From positions 1 to 40,748 of the forward strand of contig NZ_VDOR01000015.1 in NCBI RefSeq assembly GCF_007666205.1: a stretch of DNA of 40,748 nucleotides, in the 5' to 3' direction. This DNA is from Kocuria palustris. Lineage in GTDB: Bacteria; Actinomycetota; Actinomycetes; Actinomycetales; Micrococcaceae. Positions 16,601-24,642 of the stretch are shown here, piece by piece. A program made the translations under genes and the position numbers. The stretch's first letter is position 1, and every line of letters begins with the position of its first letter. Under the pieces are notes generated by a model. It was not told the DNA's origin and searched no databases. It worked only from the letters and a program-made list of their open reading frames with translations.

Positions 16601-18208
16601 CTGGGCGAGGCCTGGCTGCAGATGCGCACGGTCCTGCGCAGCCACACCGTGGAGACGGCGCTGATCCTCATGGCGCGCACCGCGGGGATCGCGGTCCGCG
16701 GCCTGCGGCTGCCGTCCTGGGGCTGCGATCTGCGCGCGGAGGACGCCGACCGGGTGATCGGCCAGTCCGTCCCGCCGCAGGCGGTCCGGGCCGCCGGAGC
16801 GACGCAGGAGCAGCTCGATCGCGCCCGTGACCTGGGGATCGCCGTGCTCGATGCGGCCGACCCGCTGCCGTCGGACCTCGAGTGGTGGGCCGAGCTCCCG
16901 TTCGTCTTCGCCCGGACCTGGGCCGAGGACCTCCTGTGGTCGACCCGCTGGGGCGGCTGGGACATCCTGGCGTCCCGATACCGGGACGCGGCGCCGGGCG
17001 ACGGTCGGATCCCGGCCCGGCCGGGCCCGATCCCCGAGGACGCGAACGGCCGTCTCAGCCGGCTCGACGCCGCAGGCTCAGCGGAGGCCCCGGAGGCGCT
17101 GGTCCTAACGCTGCCGCGGCCCGCCGAGGACCGGGAGAGGGCCCGGTCTGCGGCCGCCGCGCGGACCTCCTCGCAGGAGCCGGCCGATCCGGCGGCCGCC
17201 GGCCGCATCCTGGTGGCCGGGCACGATCTGAAGTTCGCCCGCTCCTGGATCGAGCACCTGACGGCCGGGGGCGCCGAGGTGCTGCTCGACGAATGGGAGA
17301 ACCACGCGGAGCACGACGAGCAGCGCTCGCTCGAGCTGCTCTCCCGGGCGGACACCGTGTTCTGCGAGTGGGGGCTCGGCAATGCCGTGTGGTACTCCCA
17401 GCACGTGCGCCCCGATCAGCGCCTGGTCGTGCGCGTCCACGCGCAGGAGCTGCGCCGCCCGTACCTGAGACGGATTCGGCATGCCGCTGTGGACCAGTAC
17501 GTCTTCGTCGGCGAGCTCATGCGCGATGCCGCCGTGCGCAGCCACGGCGTGCCCCGCGGCAGGACCCGGGTGGTCCCCAACATCGTGCGCGCGGACGAGC
17601 TGCGCCGGCCCAAGACCGAGGCCGCCGAGACCACGGTGGGCCTGGTGGGCATCGTCCCCCAGGTCAAGCGGCTGGATCGTGCGGTGACGGTCATCGAGGA
17701 CCTGGCCTCCCGGGATCCACGATGGACGCTGCGCGTGAAGGGGCGGCGGCCCGAGGACTACGCCTGGATGCTGCGCCGCGAGGACGAGATGGCCTGGTAC
17801 GACGAGTGCTATCGACGCATCGAGGAGCTCAACCGGCGCGTCGGCCGCGAGGCGGTCGTATTCGATCCCCACGGCGACGACATGCCCGAGTGGTTCCGCG
17901 GCGTCGGCTACGCGCTGTCCGTGAGCGACCTCGAGTCCTTCCACCTCACGCTGCCGGACGGCGCCGCCTCCGGGGCCGTGCCGGTCTCGCTGGCCTGGCC
18001 CGGCGCGGATCGCATCTACCCTCGGGAGTGGCTCACCGCGGACCTCGGCGGCCTCGCCGACCGGATACGGGAGCTGCAGGACGACGACCAGGCGCGGGAC
18101 GCGCTGGTGGGCAGGGCGGCGGAGTTCGTGCTCGGCCGCATGGACGAGGCCGTGGTGCATGCCGAGCTGGATCGGGTCCTGGTCGGCGAGAAGGAGAGCG
18201 CGCAGTGA
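13697..18208 (+). CDS. Giant modular glycosyltransferase: coiled coil, GT4, CgeB-like, second GT-B-like module
   Basis: The protein has 1503 residues. Residues 25-80 form a coiled coil; 85-150 are a low-complexity Ala/Pro/Glu linker; about 155-235 are helical. Module 1 (about 249-650) is a GT4 domain with HSNGYSVRTRGVV, YEVRGLWEVTEASA, LPNGVDTASF, GSFVAYEGLELL and SPLKPLEAYAASKP. Module 2 (about 668-1100) is CgeB-like with FIESAWNGNDGQW, GIPTVFWNKEDPVH, LNVNSVSESPTMFSRR and a terminal TWAEDLL motif. Module 3 (about 1170-1503) is GT-B-like with VAGHDLKFARSW, FCEWGLGNAVWYS, VGIVPQVKRLDRAV and LSVSDLESFHL. Modules 2 and 3 both recur, in reverse order, in the protein at 27168. GTG 13697 has GAGAGGA 7 nt upstream. 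No signal peptide or membrane helix, so a cytoplasmic enzyme adding up to three sugars or repeating one linkage is inferred. Confidence 0.86.
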   Translation: MHDDERRRRGQARRLLTQDVPRDPEGVVEQLETQRTALHELRSRVRTAEATAKTAGARAGGLARELKEAREEIERLRAAERERTAAEPTVPGAESEVAAGPAAAGPAAAGTAAASAGAEARAEDPAEARGVAAEAKAAEQPDPQSAGDAAGADPKASELSLERLEDELEQEPTPGRLAACLNRLWYAHGAMDRAAELIAGHAGLIPEMAPKQRELVERIRGTAHLETILDRIVPARSAGAAYLPERDRIMYCAYSTPAFHSNGYSVRTRGVVSGLRQAGADVFVAARSGYPWDLKRVESKPARRRRHSTRIDGVEYVHRPEGDATAMRVDDYVQVAADSYVREARLRRPSLIHAASNFLSALPALIAARRLGLPFVYEVRGLWEVTEASAKEGWADSERYAWQARMEAFVAAEADAVLAITQETKDELVRRGVPADRIRLLPNGVDTASFLPIPRDDGYAKTHGITADAPVIGFAGSFVAYEGLELLLQAANILRGRKVPFQIALAGSGGVYPELKALKERYRLGSRVRFVGRLPAEEIPRFLSAVDIVACPRLSLPVTEMVSPLKPLEAYAASKPTVLSDVSPHRVLAGEDLERGLLFEPGNPKSLANALQALVEDPELRTAKGRAGRLWAVDERQWPLLGRRLLQVHREAAEAHRTAAAEGRPVSQLRIGLIADEFTTKTLQRAARIVVLERDGFEVQLREADLDLVFIESAWNGNDGQWHRGVGWYSEEEDEPMARLLEQCRGLGIPTVFWNKEDPVHIDRFRRTGARADHAFTTDADMIGAYLREAHELAGAGAATASSSSFYADPAVHNPLPSARPYEDSIAYAGTFYGERYAQRSQQLEQLLRAARTAADGDLVIYDRQLAVPDSPYRFPPEFAGAVRGALPYDEVLDSYKSHIANLNVNSVSESPTMFSRRVVEIAASGGLVMSAWSRGLTETFDGLIPNTSNELYWKAYLRAWAHDPEEHLGEAWLQMRTVLRSHTVETALILMARTAGIAVRGLRLPSWGCDLRAEDADRVIGQSVPPQAVRAAGATQEQLDRARDLGIAVLDAADPLPSDLEWWAELPFVFARTWAEDLLWSTRWGGWDILASRYRDAAPGDGRIPARPGPIPEDANGRLSRLDAAGSAEAPEALVLTLPRPAEDRERARSAAAARTSSQEPADPAAAGRILVAGHDLKFARSWIEHLTAGGAEVLLDEWENHAEHDEQRSLELLSRADTVFCEWGLGNAVWYSQHVRPDQRLVVRVHAQELRRPYLRRIRHAAVDQYVFVGELMRDAAVRSHGVPRGRTRVVPNIVRADELRRPKTEAAETTVGLVGIVPQVKRLDRAVTVIEDLASRDPRWTLRVKGRRPEDYAWMLRREDEMAWYDECYRRIEELNRRVGREAVVFDPHGDDMPEWFRGVGYALSVSDLESFHLTLPDGAASGAVPVSLAWPGADRIYPREWLTADLGGLADRIRELQDDDQARDALVGRAAEFVLGRMDEAVVHAELDRVLVGEKESAQ
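13991..14035 (+). repeat. Three tandem 15-bp units in the linker of the giant glycosyltransferase
   Basis: Two identical 15-bp units (13991-14005, 14006-14020) are followed by a copy with a few changes (14021-14035). They encode an Ala-Gly-Pro-Ala-Ala type repeat in the flexible linker between the N-terminal coiled coil and the first GT module. Copy number may vary between strains by slippage without breaking the frame. Confidence 0.75.
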
Positions 18209-18753
18209 CGGACGGGCAGGACGGCGGCGGCTCGATGCCGCAGGAGGAGGTGCGCGTGCTCCAGGAGCTGCTCAGCGAGCAGGCCCGCGAGGTGGACGCG
18301 CTGGCCAAGGAGCTGGCTGCGAGCTACAAGAAGGAGATCGCCTTCTTCGGCAACCTCGAGCAGCGCGATCAGGCCGCCCGGCAGGCGGAGCTGCGCTGGC
18401 AGAAGAAGGTCTGGTGGCTGGAGTCCGAATGGCGCCGCGCCGGGGAATCGCTGCAGGAGGCCCAGACCGCCGAGAAGCGCGGACTGAAGAAGATCTGGTG
18501 GCTGGAAGCCGAGTGGCGGCGTCGGGGCGATGCCCTGCAGGCCGCCCGGGATGAGCTGGAGGCCGCCGGCGCGCAGCGGGATGCCGCCTGCTCGGAGCGG
18601 GATGCCGCGCGATCCGAGCTGGACGCGGTGCGCGCGGAGCTCGAGACCGCCAGGGCGCAGCGGGATGCCCTGCGCGACTCCGTGACCGGCAGGGCGCAGC
18701 GCGCGTACTGGACGGCCCGCAAGCGACTCCGACGTCAGGGGAGGGCCTCATGA
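18205..18753 (+). CDS. Small coiled-coil protein with a duplicated Trp-rich 28-residue repeat
   Basis: I do not recognise this 182-residue protein. It starts at GTG 18205 inside the previous stop (GTGA), with AAGGAGAG (18191-18198) 6 nt upstream, and ends in an ATGA overlap with the next gene. It is almost entirely predicted coiled coil: VLQELLSEQAREVDALAKELAAS, then two copies of KK(V/I)WWLE(S/A)EWRR spaced by exactly 28 residues (starting at residues 67 and 95), then a run of QRD/ERD/SEL heptads, ending in a basic tail (YWTARKRLRRQGR). There is no signal peptide, no membrane helix and no catalytic motif. The paired Trp residues every four heptads suggest a specialised contact surface. Tight coupling to glycosyltransferases on both sides suggests a structural partner or scaffold; this is inference. 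Confidence 0.8.
   Translation: MTDGQDGGGSMPQEEVRVLQELLSEQAREVDALAKELAASYKKEIAFFGNLEQRDQAARQAELRWQKKVWWLESEWRRAGESLQEAQTAEKRGLKKIWWLEAEWRRRGDALQAARDELEAAGAQRDAACSERDAARSELDAVRAELETARAQRDALRDSVTGRAQRAYWTARKRLRRQGRAS
18403..18570 (+). repeat. Two tandem 84-bp units encoding the WWLE repeat
   Basis: Codons for KKVWWLE start at 18403 and for KKIWWLE at 18487, exactly 84 bp (28 residues, four heptads) apart. Conservation is strongest over the first half of each unit (KK-WWLE-EWRR-G--LQ-A) and decays afterwards, as in an old internal duplication kept by selection on register. Confidence 0.75.
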
Positions 18754-21509
18754 ACCGCGAACAGGTCCAGCTGCGGATCGCGAATGTGCGGCAGCGCCTC
18801 GACGAGCTCGAGGAGCAGAGGCTCCAGGCGGGAAGGAACCGCCACTGGTACCGGTCGGAGTCCTTCGCGCGGGCCCTCCAGCGGGGGGACGCGGATGCCC
18901 TGCGGCCGGCCGGCACCGATGAGCAGTGGGCGGCCGCCATGGACCGAGCGCTGCGCCGGGATCTCGTCCAGGAGCTGCAGGAGCAGGCCGCGGGCCTTCC
19001 GGAGCACCTGGGCAGCCGGTCGCTGCGCCCGCATCCGGTGCGGGTCGCGATGATCGCCGACGAGTTCCTCTACGACTCCCTGCGCGACACCGCGCAGGTC
19101 ACCTACCTCCGCCCGGAGACCTTCCGGGAGGTCGCACGGGAGGCGGACCTGCTGCTCATCGCCTCCACGTGGCGCGGCCTGGACGACGAGTGGATCGGCG
19201 CCTCGTCTCCGGACGGCCTGGTGCGCACCGAGGTCATCCCGGCCTTCCGGGAGGCCGGTGTGCCCGTGGCCTTCTACTCCAAGGAGGACCCGCCGAACTA
19301 CGTCAGGTTCCGCGGGCTCGCCCAGGAGGCGGACTTCATCTTCACCTCGGCGGAGGAGGTCGTCGCGGACTACGTCCGGGACTGCCCGCGAGCGCAGGCC
19401 GTGCGCGCTCTCACCTTCGGGGTGAACCCGCTGGTCCACAACCCGATCGGCTCCCGGCGGCACCGTCGCGGCGAGGTGCTCTTCGCGGGGTCCTGGCTCG
19501 AGCACAAGTACCCCCAGCGCAAGCGCGCGGCCCGGCGGATCTTCGACGGCGTGGTCGAGGCCGGGAGGGACCTGCTGATCCTCGATCGCAACTCCACGCT
19601 GGGGAACCCCCGGCACTTCTTCCCGCAGGAGTTCTTCGAATTCATCGGGCCGGGTGTCCCGCATGCGGACCTGATGCGGATCCAGCGCATGGTGGATGTG
19701 CAGATCAATCTGAACTCCGTGGCGAACTCCACCACGATGTTCGCCAATCGCGCCGTGGAGCTGCAGGCCATGGGAGCCGCGGTGATCTCCAACTACAGCC
19801 GCGCGCTCAACAATCTGTTCCCCGGCATCCTGATCGCGGACTCGCGCTTCGAGACCGCGGCCATGCTCGAGCAGCTGCAGGGCGAGGATCTCTATCGGCT
19901 CCAGGCCCAGGGGATCCACCATGTCTTCTGGGAGCACACCTCGCATCAGCGGATGGGCGAGCTCCTGGAGACCATCGGGCTGCCCACGACGGCGACCCAT
20001 GGGCGCGCCGTGCTGGTCGCGGACGAGATCACCGACGCCGTGCGGCAGACGGCCGCCGCCCAGTCCGTGCCGGTCGAGCTGATGTCCGCGCAGCAGCTGC
20101 GCGAGGCCCGCTCCGCGGAGGATCTGCAGCGGACCGTGCTCCTCCCGGTGCGCGCGGACTACCGCTACCACCACGACTACGCGCGCTCGCAGGCGGCGGC
20201 GTTCGCCTACGCGGACGTCGACTTCACCGCCAAGAACGGTCTCGAGACGGCGACGGGGGCCGGGTCGCAGGACGACTTCGAGCGCATCGACCGCGCCGCG
20301 GACCCGCACCGCAGCGCCTTGTGGGCCGATTCGGAGACGGCACGGCGATGGACCGAGACCGGCGTCGTGGCGGGCAGCGGCCTCGGCCTCGATCCGTTCG
20401 GGGTGCTGACCGGCCCGGAGCAGATCACCCTGCGGGGGGCCGCCGGGCCCGAGCAGCCGCTGCTCACCGTCGTGGTGCCGGTCTACAACAACGGCCGGCA
20501 CCTGGAGGGCAAGTGCTTCCGCTCTCTGCAGCGGTCCTCGATCTTCGAGCGGATGGAGGTCCTGCTCGTCGACGACGGCTCGACCGACGGGATCACGCCC
20601 CAGGTGATCCGGGATCTGGAGCGGCGCTTCCCCCAGGTCCGGACCCACTTCAACCCCGCGGGGGGCTCGGGCAGCGCATCCCGACCGCGCAATCAGGGCC
20701 TCGAGCTGGCGCGGGCGCCGTACGTGACCTATCTGGATCCGGACAACGAGGCCGTGAACGACGGCTATGCGCGGCTGCTCGAGATGGTGCGATCCGCGGA
20801 TCTCGACTTCGCGATCGGCGACATGCTCAAGTTCTCCTACACCGCTCGCTACGTGAACAACGCCCGGATCCTCGACGAGGTGCTGGTGCCGGACGAGGAG
20901 GCCGGCGGCCGGATGGTTCCGGACGGCGCCATCGCGAGCATCGACTTCCAGCCCATGAGCATCCAGGCGCTCGTGGCGGACACCGCCTGGCTGCGCTCGA
21001 CCGGCATCGAGCAGCCCGTGGGCGCTCTGGGGCAGGACTCCCTGGCCTTCCAGGAGATGCTCCACGCCGCGCGGCGCATCGACACGGTCCAGCTGCCGAT
21101 CCACGTCTACTACGGCGCCGTGGCCAATTCGATGGTCAACACCGTCTCGCCCGGCTTCTACCGGAAGTACCTGCCGCTCGAGGAGGCCCGGGGCCGATGG
21201 CTGCGGGAGAACGGGCTGATGGACGAGTACATCGCCCGGCGTGCGCGTCCCTTCCTGAGCGGATGGCTCGTGGGCAAGTACAACACCGCCGTCGCGCCCG
21301 AGGACCGCGAGGAGTGCTTCGGCCTCCTGCAGCAGCTGGGCGCCTTCTACGGCATCGAGCTGGAGCCGGTGGACCCCGAGTCCCCGGACAGCGACATCCA
21401 GCTGGTCCCGCTCGAGACCTCGGAGGACGACGAGCCCGGCCCGGCGGCCGTCTCCGGATCTGAGGAGCCGATGCACCAGGACAGGACGGAGGTGAGGACC
21501 GATGGCTGA
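18750..21509 (+). CDS. CgeB-like module fused to GT2 glycosyltransferase
   Basis: The protein has 919 residues. It opens with a short coiled coil (about 5-30). A CgeB-like module runs about 98-410: VAMIADEFLYDSL, LLIASTWRGLDDEW, GVPVAFYSKEDPPNYVRF, INLNSVANSTTMFANRAVEL. A linker domain (about 417-560, starting AVLVADEITDAV) leads to a GT2 domain: LLTVVVPVYNNG (about 571), VLLVDDGSTDG (about 605) and a YLDPDNEAVNDGY metal/donor motif (about 658). The GT2 part resembles wall polymer and capsule GT2 enzymes such as those with an FxKxDYLxK linker. Here the CgeB signature has drifted (STW for SAW, FYSKEDP for FWNKEDP), so this copy may have diverged in function. ATGA overlap upstream and an 8-nt overlap downstream make it part of one translational chain. 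Confidence 0.86.
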   Translation: MNREQVQLRIANVRQRLDELEEQRLQAGRNRHWYRSESFARALQRGDADALRPAGTDEQWAAAMDRALRRDLVQELQEQAAGLPEHLGSRSLRPHPVRVAMIADEFLYDSLRDTAQVTYLRPETFREVAREADLLLIASTWRGLDDEWIGASSPDGLVRTEVIPAFREAGVPVAFYSKEDPPNYVRFRGLAQEADFIFTSAEEVVADYVRDCPRAQAVRALTFGVNPLVHNPIGSRRHRRGEVLFAGSWLEHKYPQRKRAARRIFDGVVEAGRDLLILDRNSTLGNPRHFFPQEFFEFIGPGVPHADLMRIQRMVDVQINLNSVANSTTMFANRAVELQAMGAAVISNYSRALNNLFPGILIADSRFETAAMLEQLQGEDLYRLQAQGIHHVFWEHTSHQRMGELLETIGLPTTATHGRAVLVADEITDAVRQTAAAQSVPVELMSAQQLREARSAEDLQRTVLLPVRADYRYHHDYARSQAAAFAYADVDFTAKNGLETATGAGSQDDFERIDRAADPHRSALWADSETARRWTETGVVAGSGLGLDPFGVLTGPEQITLRGAAGPEQPLLTVVVPVYNNGRHLEGKCFRSLQRSSIFERMEVLLVDDGSTDGITPQVIRDLERRFPQVRTHFNPAGGSGSASRPRNQGLELARAPYVTYLDPDNEAVNDGYARLLEMVRSADLDFAIGDMLKFSYTARYVNNARILDEVLVPDEEAGGRMVPDGAIASIDFQPMSIQALVADTAWLRSTGIEQPVGALGQDSLAFQEMLHAARRIDTVQLPIHVYYGAVANSMVNTVSPGFYRKYLPLEEARGRWLRENGLMDEYIARRARPFLSGWLVGKYNTAVAPEDREECFGLLQQLGAFYGIELEPVDPESPDSDIQLVPLETSEDDEPGPAAVSGSEEPMHQDRTEVRTDG

Positions 21510-24500
21510 TCTCGAGGCCGCCGCCCGCCAGGCGCTGGGCAAGCACTTCGTCCCCGGACCGGATGAGGAGCGGCAGGTCGAAGACCTGCTCCAGGGCAGG
21601 CTCACGCTTCCGCCGCATCGCACCTGGGACCTGCCCGAGGACCCCACCTGGAGCGAGGACCCGTTCCAGGACAACAACTGGCAGTTCCAGTTCCACATGC
21701 TGCGGTGGCTCGACCCGCTGCGCCGCGCCGCCCAGGGCGGCGATGACCGGGCGGCCCAGGTGTGGGAGCACTACGCCCGCTCCTGGGTCGCGTCGAATCC
21801 GCCCGGGGCGAGCGCCTCGCGCTGGGCCTGGGTCGACATGGCCGACGGCATCCGGGCGCTGGAGCTCTGCCACGGCCTGGCCGTCGTGGGGGAGCAGGAC
21901 TGGCTGATCCGCAGCCTCGAGCAGCACCGCGACTGGCTCGACGACCCCGCGCATCTGAGGGCGGGCAATCACGGGCTGCACCAGATGATCGGCCTGTTCG
22001 TCGTCTCCTCGGTCCTGGCGGACCGGCGGGCCCAGGAGCGCGCCGTCGAGCTGCTCGGGACCCGGCTGCGAGAGTCCTGGGACGAGCAGGGGGTCAACGA
22101 GGAAGGGGCCCTGGCCTATCACCGGATGAACTATCTCTGGTGGCAGGAGGCCCTGACCTGGCTCGATCTCGAGGGGATCCGCCGCCCCGACGGCGCGCAG
22201 CGCATCGACCTGGCACCCGAGGTGATGGCCCACGCGACGTCGCCGCTGGGCCGGCTGGCGCGGATCGGGGACACGAACGGCGCCGCGATCGGGGACATCC
22301 GGCATCCGCTGGCCGCCTTCGTGACCTCCCAGGGGAGGCAGGGCCGCTCGCCCGAGAGCACGGCGGCCGTCTACGACCGCGGCTACGCCTTCGTGCGCAG
22401 CGGCTGGGGGGAGCACCGCCCCTTCGACCAGGAGACGTTCCTCGCGGCGGTCTTCGGCGCCCAGGACAAGATCCACGGCCACACCGACGGCGGGAGCCTC
22501 ACCGTGTGCGCCGGCGGCGTGGCCTGGATCCAGGACGGGGGGCGGCACTACTACGGCCGCGACGCCACGCAGTCCTATCTCGTCTCCCGCGGCGCCCACT
22601 CGCTCGTGACCCTCCCGGGGCGCACGTCGCGCCGGTCGGTGCCGGTCGAGCTGGTGCGCAGCGAGGACACGGCCGCCGCCGTCGATCTCCTGCTGCGGGA
22701 CCGCAGCTACGACGGCGTCGAGATCACCCGGCGGATCGTCTACCTCAAGCACTGGGACCTCACAGCGGTGCTCGACCGCGTCGTGTCCGAGGAGCCGGTG
22801 GCCGCGGAGCAGCGCTGGCACTGCGGCCGCGGCGTCGAGGCCACGAGCCTGAGCATCGGCTTCGCGCTGAAGCACCAGGGCTCGAGCTTCCACATCGCCG
22901 GGCTCCGGGACCGGCAGCGGCGGGACGTCCGTCGGGGCCAGGAGGACCCCATGCTCGGCTGGTCGGCCACCGGCTGGCGCCGTCGGGCTCCGGTGGACGT
23001 CGCCTCGTTCCACGACGAAGGCTCCGATCTGCGCTTCGACACCGTGCTCGGGACCTGGACCCCCATGGCCGCGGACCTCCTGCGGACGCGGCTGCAGGGG
23101 ATCGAGGACATCACCGGGCCCCTGGAGGAGATCATCCCCGCGGCCCTGCGGCGGGCGCCGTGGACGGGTGCGCGGACGGCTGCGCCCCTGCCGTCGGGCG
23201 AGCCGCTGTCGGCGCAGGCGCTCGTGATGGGCCCCGAGACCCTCAAGGTCCTCGCGGACGGCCCCGGCCGGTACTTCGCCTTCGACCTCTACGACGGCGG
23301 GCAGCCGGTCCGCCGCGGTCCGTGGATCATGCGCCGGGAGCACGCCTTCGACCTCACCGGCGTGGATGCCCCCCGCCTGCGGATCCGCAATCGCAGCACT
23401 CCGGAGGATCTGCAGGCCGTCGTGATCGAGCAGCAGGACTGGGCGCTGCCGCTGCCGCGCCACGTGCCGCAGCCCGAGCCCGAGCCCGCCGCACCGGAGC
23501 CGGCCCCGGTGCGGACCCTCGTGCTCATCGAGACCATGTTCTGCGACTACGAGCAGGATCCCGACGTGCTCGACACCTACTTCGAGCGCTTCCGCCTGTG
23601 CCTGCGAGCGCTGCAGCGGCTCGAGGTGCCGCCGGGCGCGGAGATCCTGGTCACGATCTACTTCTCGACGGACAAGCAGGAGCATCTCGAGCGGACGCGG
23701 CGGCTGCTCGCCGCCGTCGACCTGCCCGACGGGCTGCGCCTGCGGATCCACGAGTACACCCACCCGGCGGGGGGCTATCCGGGCGACGACCGGATCGACT
23801 GGGTCAAGAGCCCGAACAAGCACGCCCCCTTCCGGGACCGGCTCTTCGCCGAGGCCCACCGCGACATCGCCTTCGGGGAGTTCGAGCGCCTGATCCGGAT
23901 GGCGGTGGACGACGACGACGTCCTGCTGCCGCATCAGGCGCGGAACATGGTCGGCATGGCCGCAGCGGCCGAGGCGGAGTCGCCGGACGTCGATGTGATC
24001 GTCATGGGGCCGCTGCGCACCTACGTGGCCTACGTCGACGGCGAGGCAGTCGACGTCGAGGAGGTCGAGATGCGCCGCAGCCTGACGGGGAACAAGGCGT
24101 TCGTGATCCGGAACCCGGGGGCCGTCGACTTCTCCGAGCTCTCGCCCTGGTCGGCCCCCGAGCTGATGACGGCGGTCCAGGCCCGGTCGATCCGCGCACG
24201 GGGCCAGCAGCTGATGCCCGTGCACGGCAACGAGCCCGGCTTCGTCTACATGCGCTGGGGGCAGAACCTCTCGGCCCACCGGAAGGACTTCCACATCGTG
24301 CGGACCCACGGACGGCGCCGGCTGGATGCGCTCGACGAGGTGCTCGAGCTGAGGCCGGAGGCGGAGCCCCCGGGCCTGTCCTTCGACCTGGTGCCCCTCG
24401 ACCTGCGGCTCACGGCCCGGCGCAGCGGCGGCCAGGTGCGCGTCATCAGCAACTTCGACAAGCTGCGGGCCGCAGCCGGGTACATCTGCTTCCAGGTCTT

Positions 24501-24642
24501 CCACGACGGGCGTCGGATCGCCGGGACCTCGTACGCGCGCAACGCCTCGGCGCGCTTCGAGGACGTCCCGGACGGCGCGCGGATCCGAGGGTTCGTGAAG
24601 TTCGACGGCGAGATCGTCGGCCGGAGCGAGGTGGGGGTCTGA
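21502..24642 (+). CDS. Heparinase II/III-like domain fused to a glycosyltransferase-like domain
   Basis: The protein has 1046 residues. Residues 1-590 read as a heparinase II/III (uronate lyase) fold: an alpha-toroid with NHGLHQMIG and NEEGALAYHRMNY (about 199), then a beta-domain with IHGHTDGGSLTV (about 326) and a RGAHSLVTLPG strand. A PEPEPAAPEPAP linker leads to a GT-A-like domain from about 672 (TLVLIETMFCDYEQDPDVL) with an acidic DDDD motif at about 800; the pattern resembles the putative rhamnosyltransferase family. A beta-rich tail (about 955-1046) ends the protein. There is no signal peptide, unlike secreted lyases, so the lyase-like part should be cytoplasmic; it may cut, edit or only bind nascent uronate polymer. 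GGAGGTGAGGA precedes ATG 21502. The next start overlaps by one base. Confidence 0.8.
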   Translation: MADLEAAARQALGKHFVPGPDEERQVEDLLQGRLTLPPHRTWDLPEDPTWSEDPFQDNNWQFQFHMLRWLDPLRRAAQGGDDRAAQVWEHYARSWVASNPPGASASRWAWVDMADGIRALELCHGLAVVGEQDWLIRSLEQHRDWLDDPAHLRAGNHGLHQMIGLFVVSSVLADRRAQERAVELLGTRLRESWDEQGVNEEGALAYHRMNYLWWQEALTWLDLEGIRRPDGAQRIDLAPEVMAHATSPLGRLARIGDTNGAAIGDIRHPLAAFVTSQGRQGRSPESTAAVYDRGYAFVRSGWGEHRPFDQETFLAAVFGAQDKIHGHTDGGSLTVCAGGVAWIQDGGRHYYGRDATQSYLVSRGAHSLVTLPGRTSRRSVPVELVRSEDTAAAVDLLLRDRSYDGVEITRRIVYLKHWDLTAVLDRVVSEEPVAAEQRWHCGRGVEATSLSIGFALKHQGSSFHIAGLRDRQRRDVRRGQEDPMLGWSATGWRRRAPVDVASFHDEGSDLRFDTVLGTWTPMAADLLRTRLQGIEDITGPLEEIIPAALRRAPWTGARTAAPLPSGEPLSAQALVMGPETLKVLADGPGRYFAFDLYDGGQPVRRGPWIMRREHAFDLTGVDAPRLRIRNRSTPEDLQAVVIEQQDWALPLPRHVPQPEPEPAAPEPAPVRTLVLIETMFCDYEQDPDVLDTYFERFRLCLRALQRLEVPPGAEILVTIYFSTDKQEHLERTRRLLAAVDLPDGLRLRIHEYTHPAGGYPGDDRIDWVKSPNKHAPFRDRLFAEAHRDIAFGEFERLIRMAVDDDDVLLPHQARNMVGMAAAAEAESPDVDVIVMGPLRTYVAYVDGEAVDVEEVEMRRSLTGNKAFVIRNPGAVDFSELSPWSAPELMTAVQARSIRARGQQLMPVHGNEPGFVYMRWGQNLSAHRKDFHIVRTHGRRRLDALDEVLELRPEAEPPGLSFDLVPLDLRLTARRSGGQVRVISNFDKLRAAAGYICFQVFHDGRRIAGTSYARNASARFEDVPDGARIRGFVKFDGEIVGRSEVGV

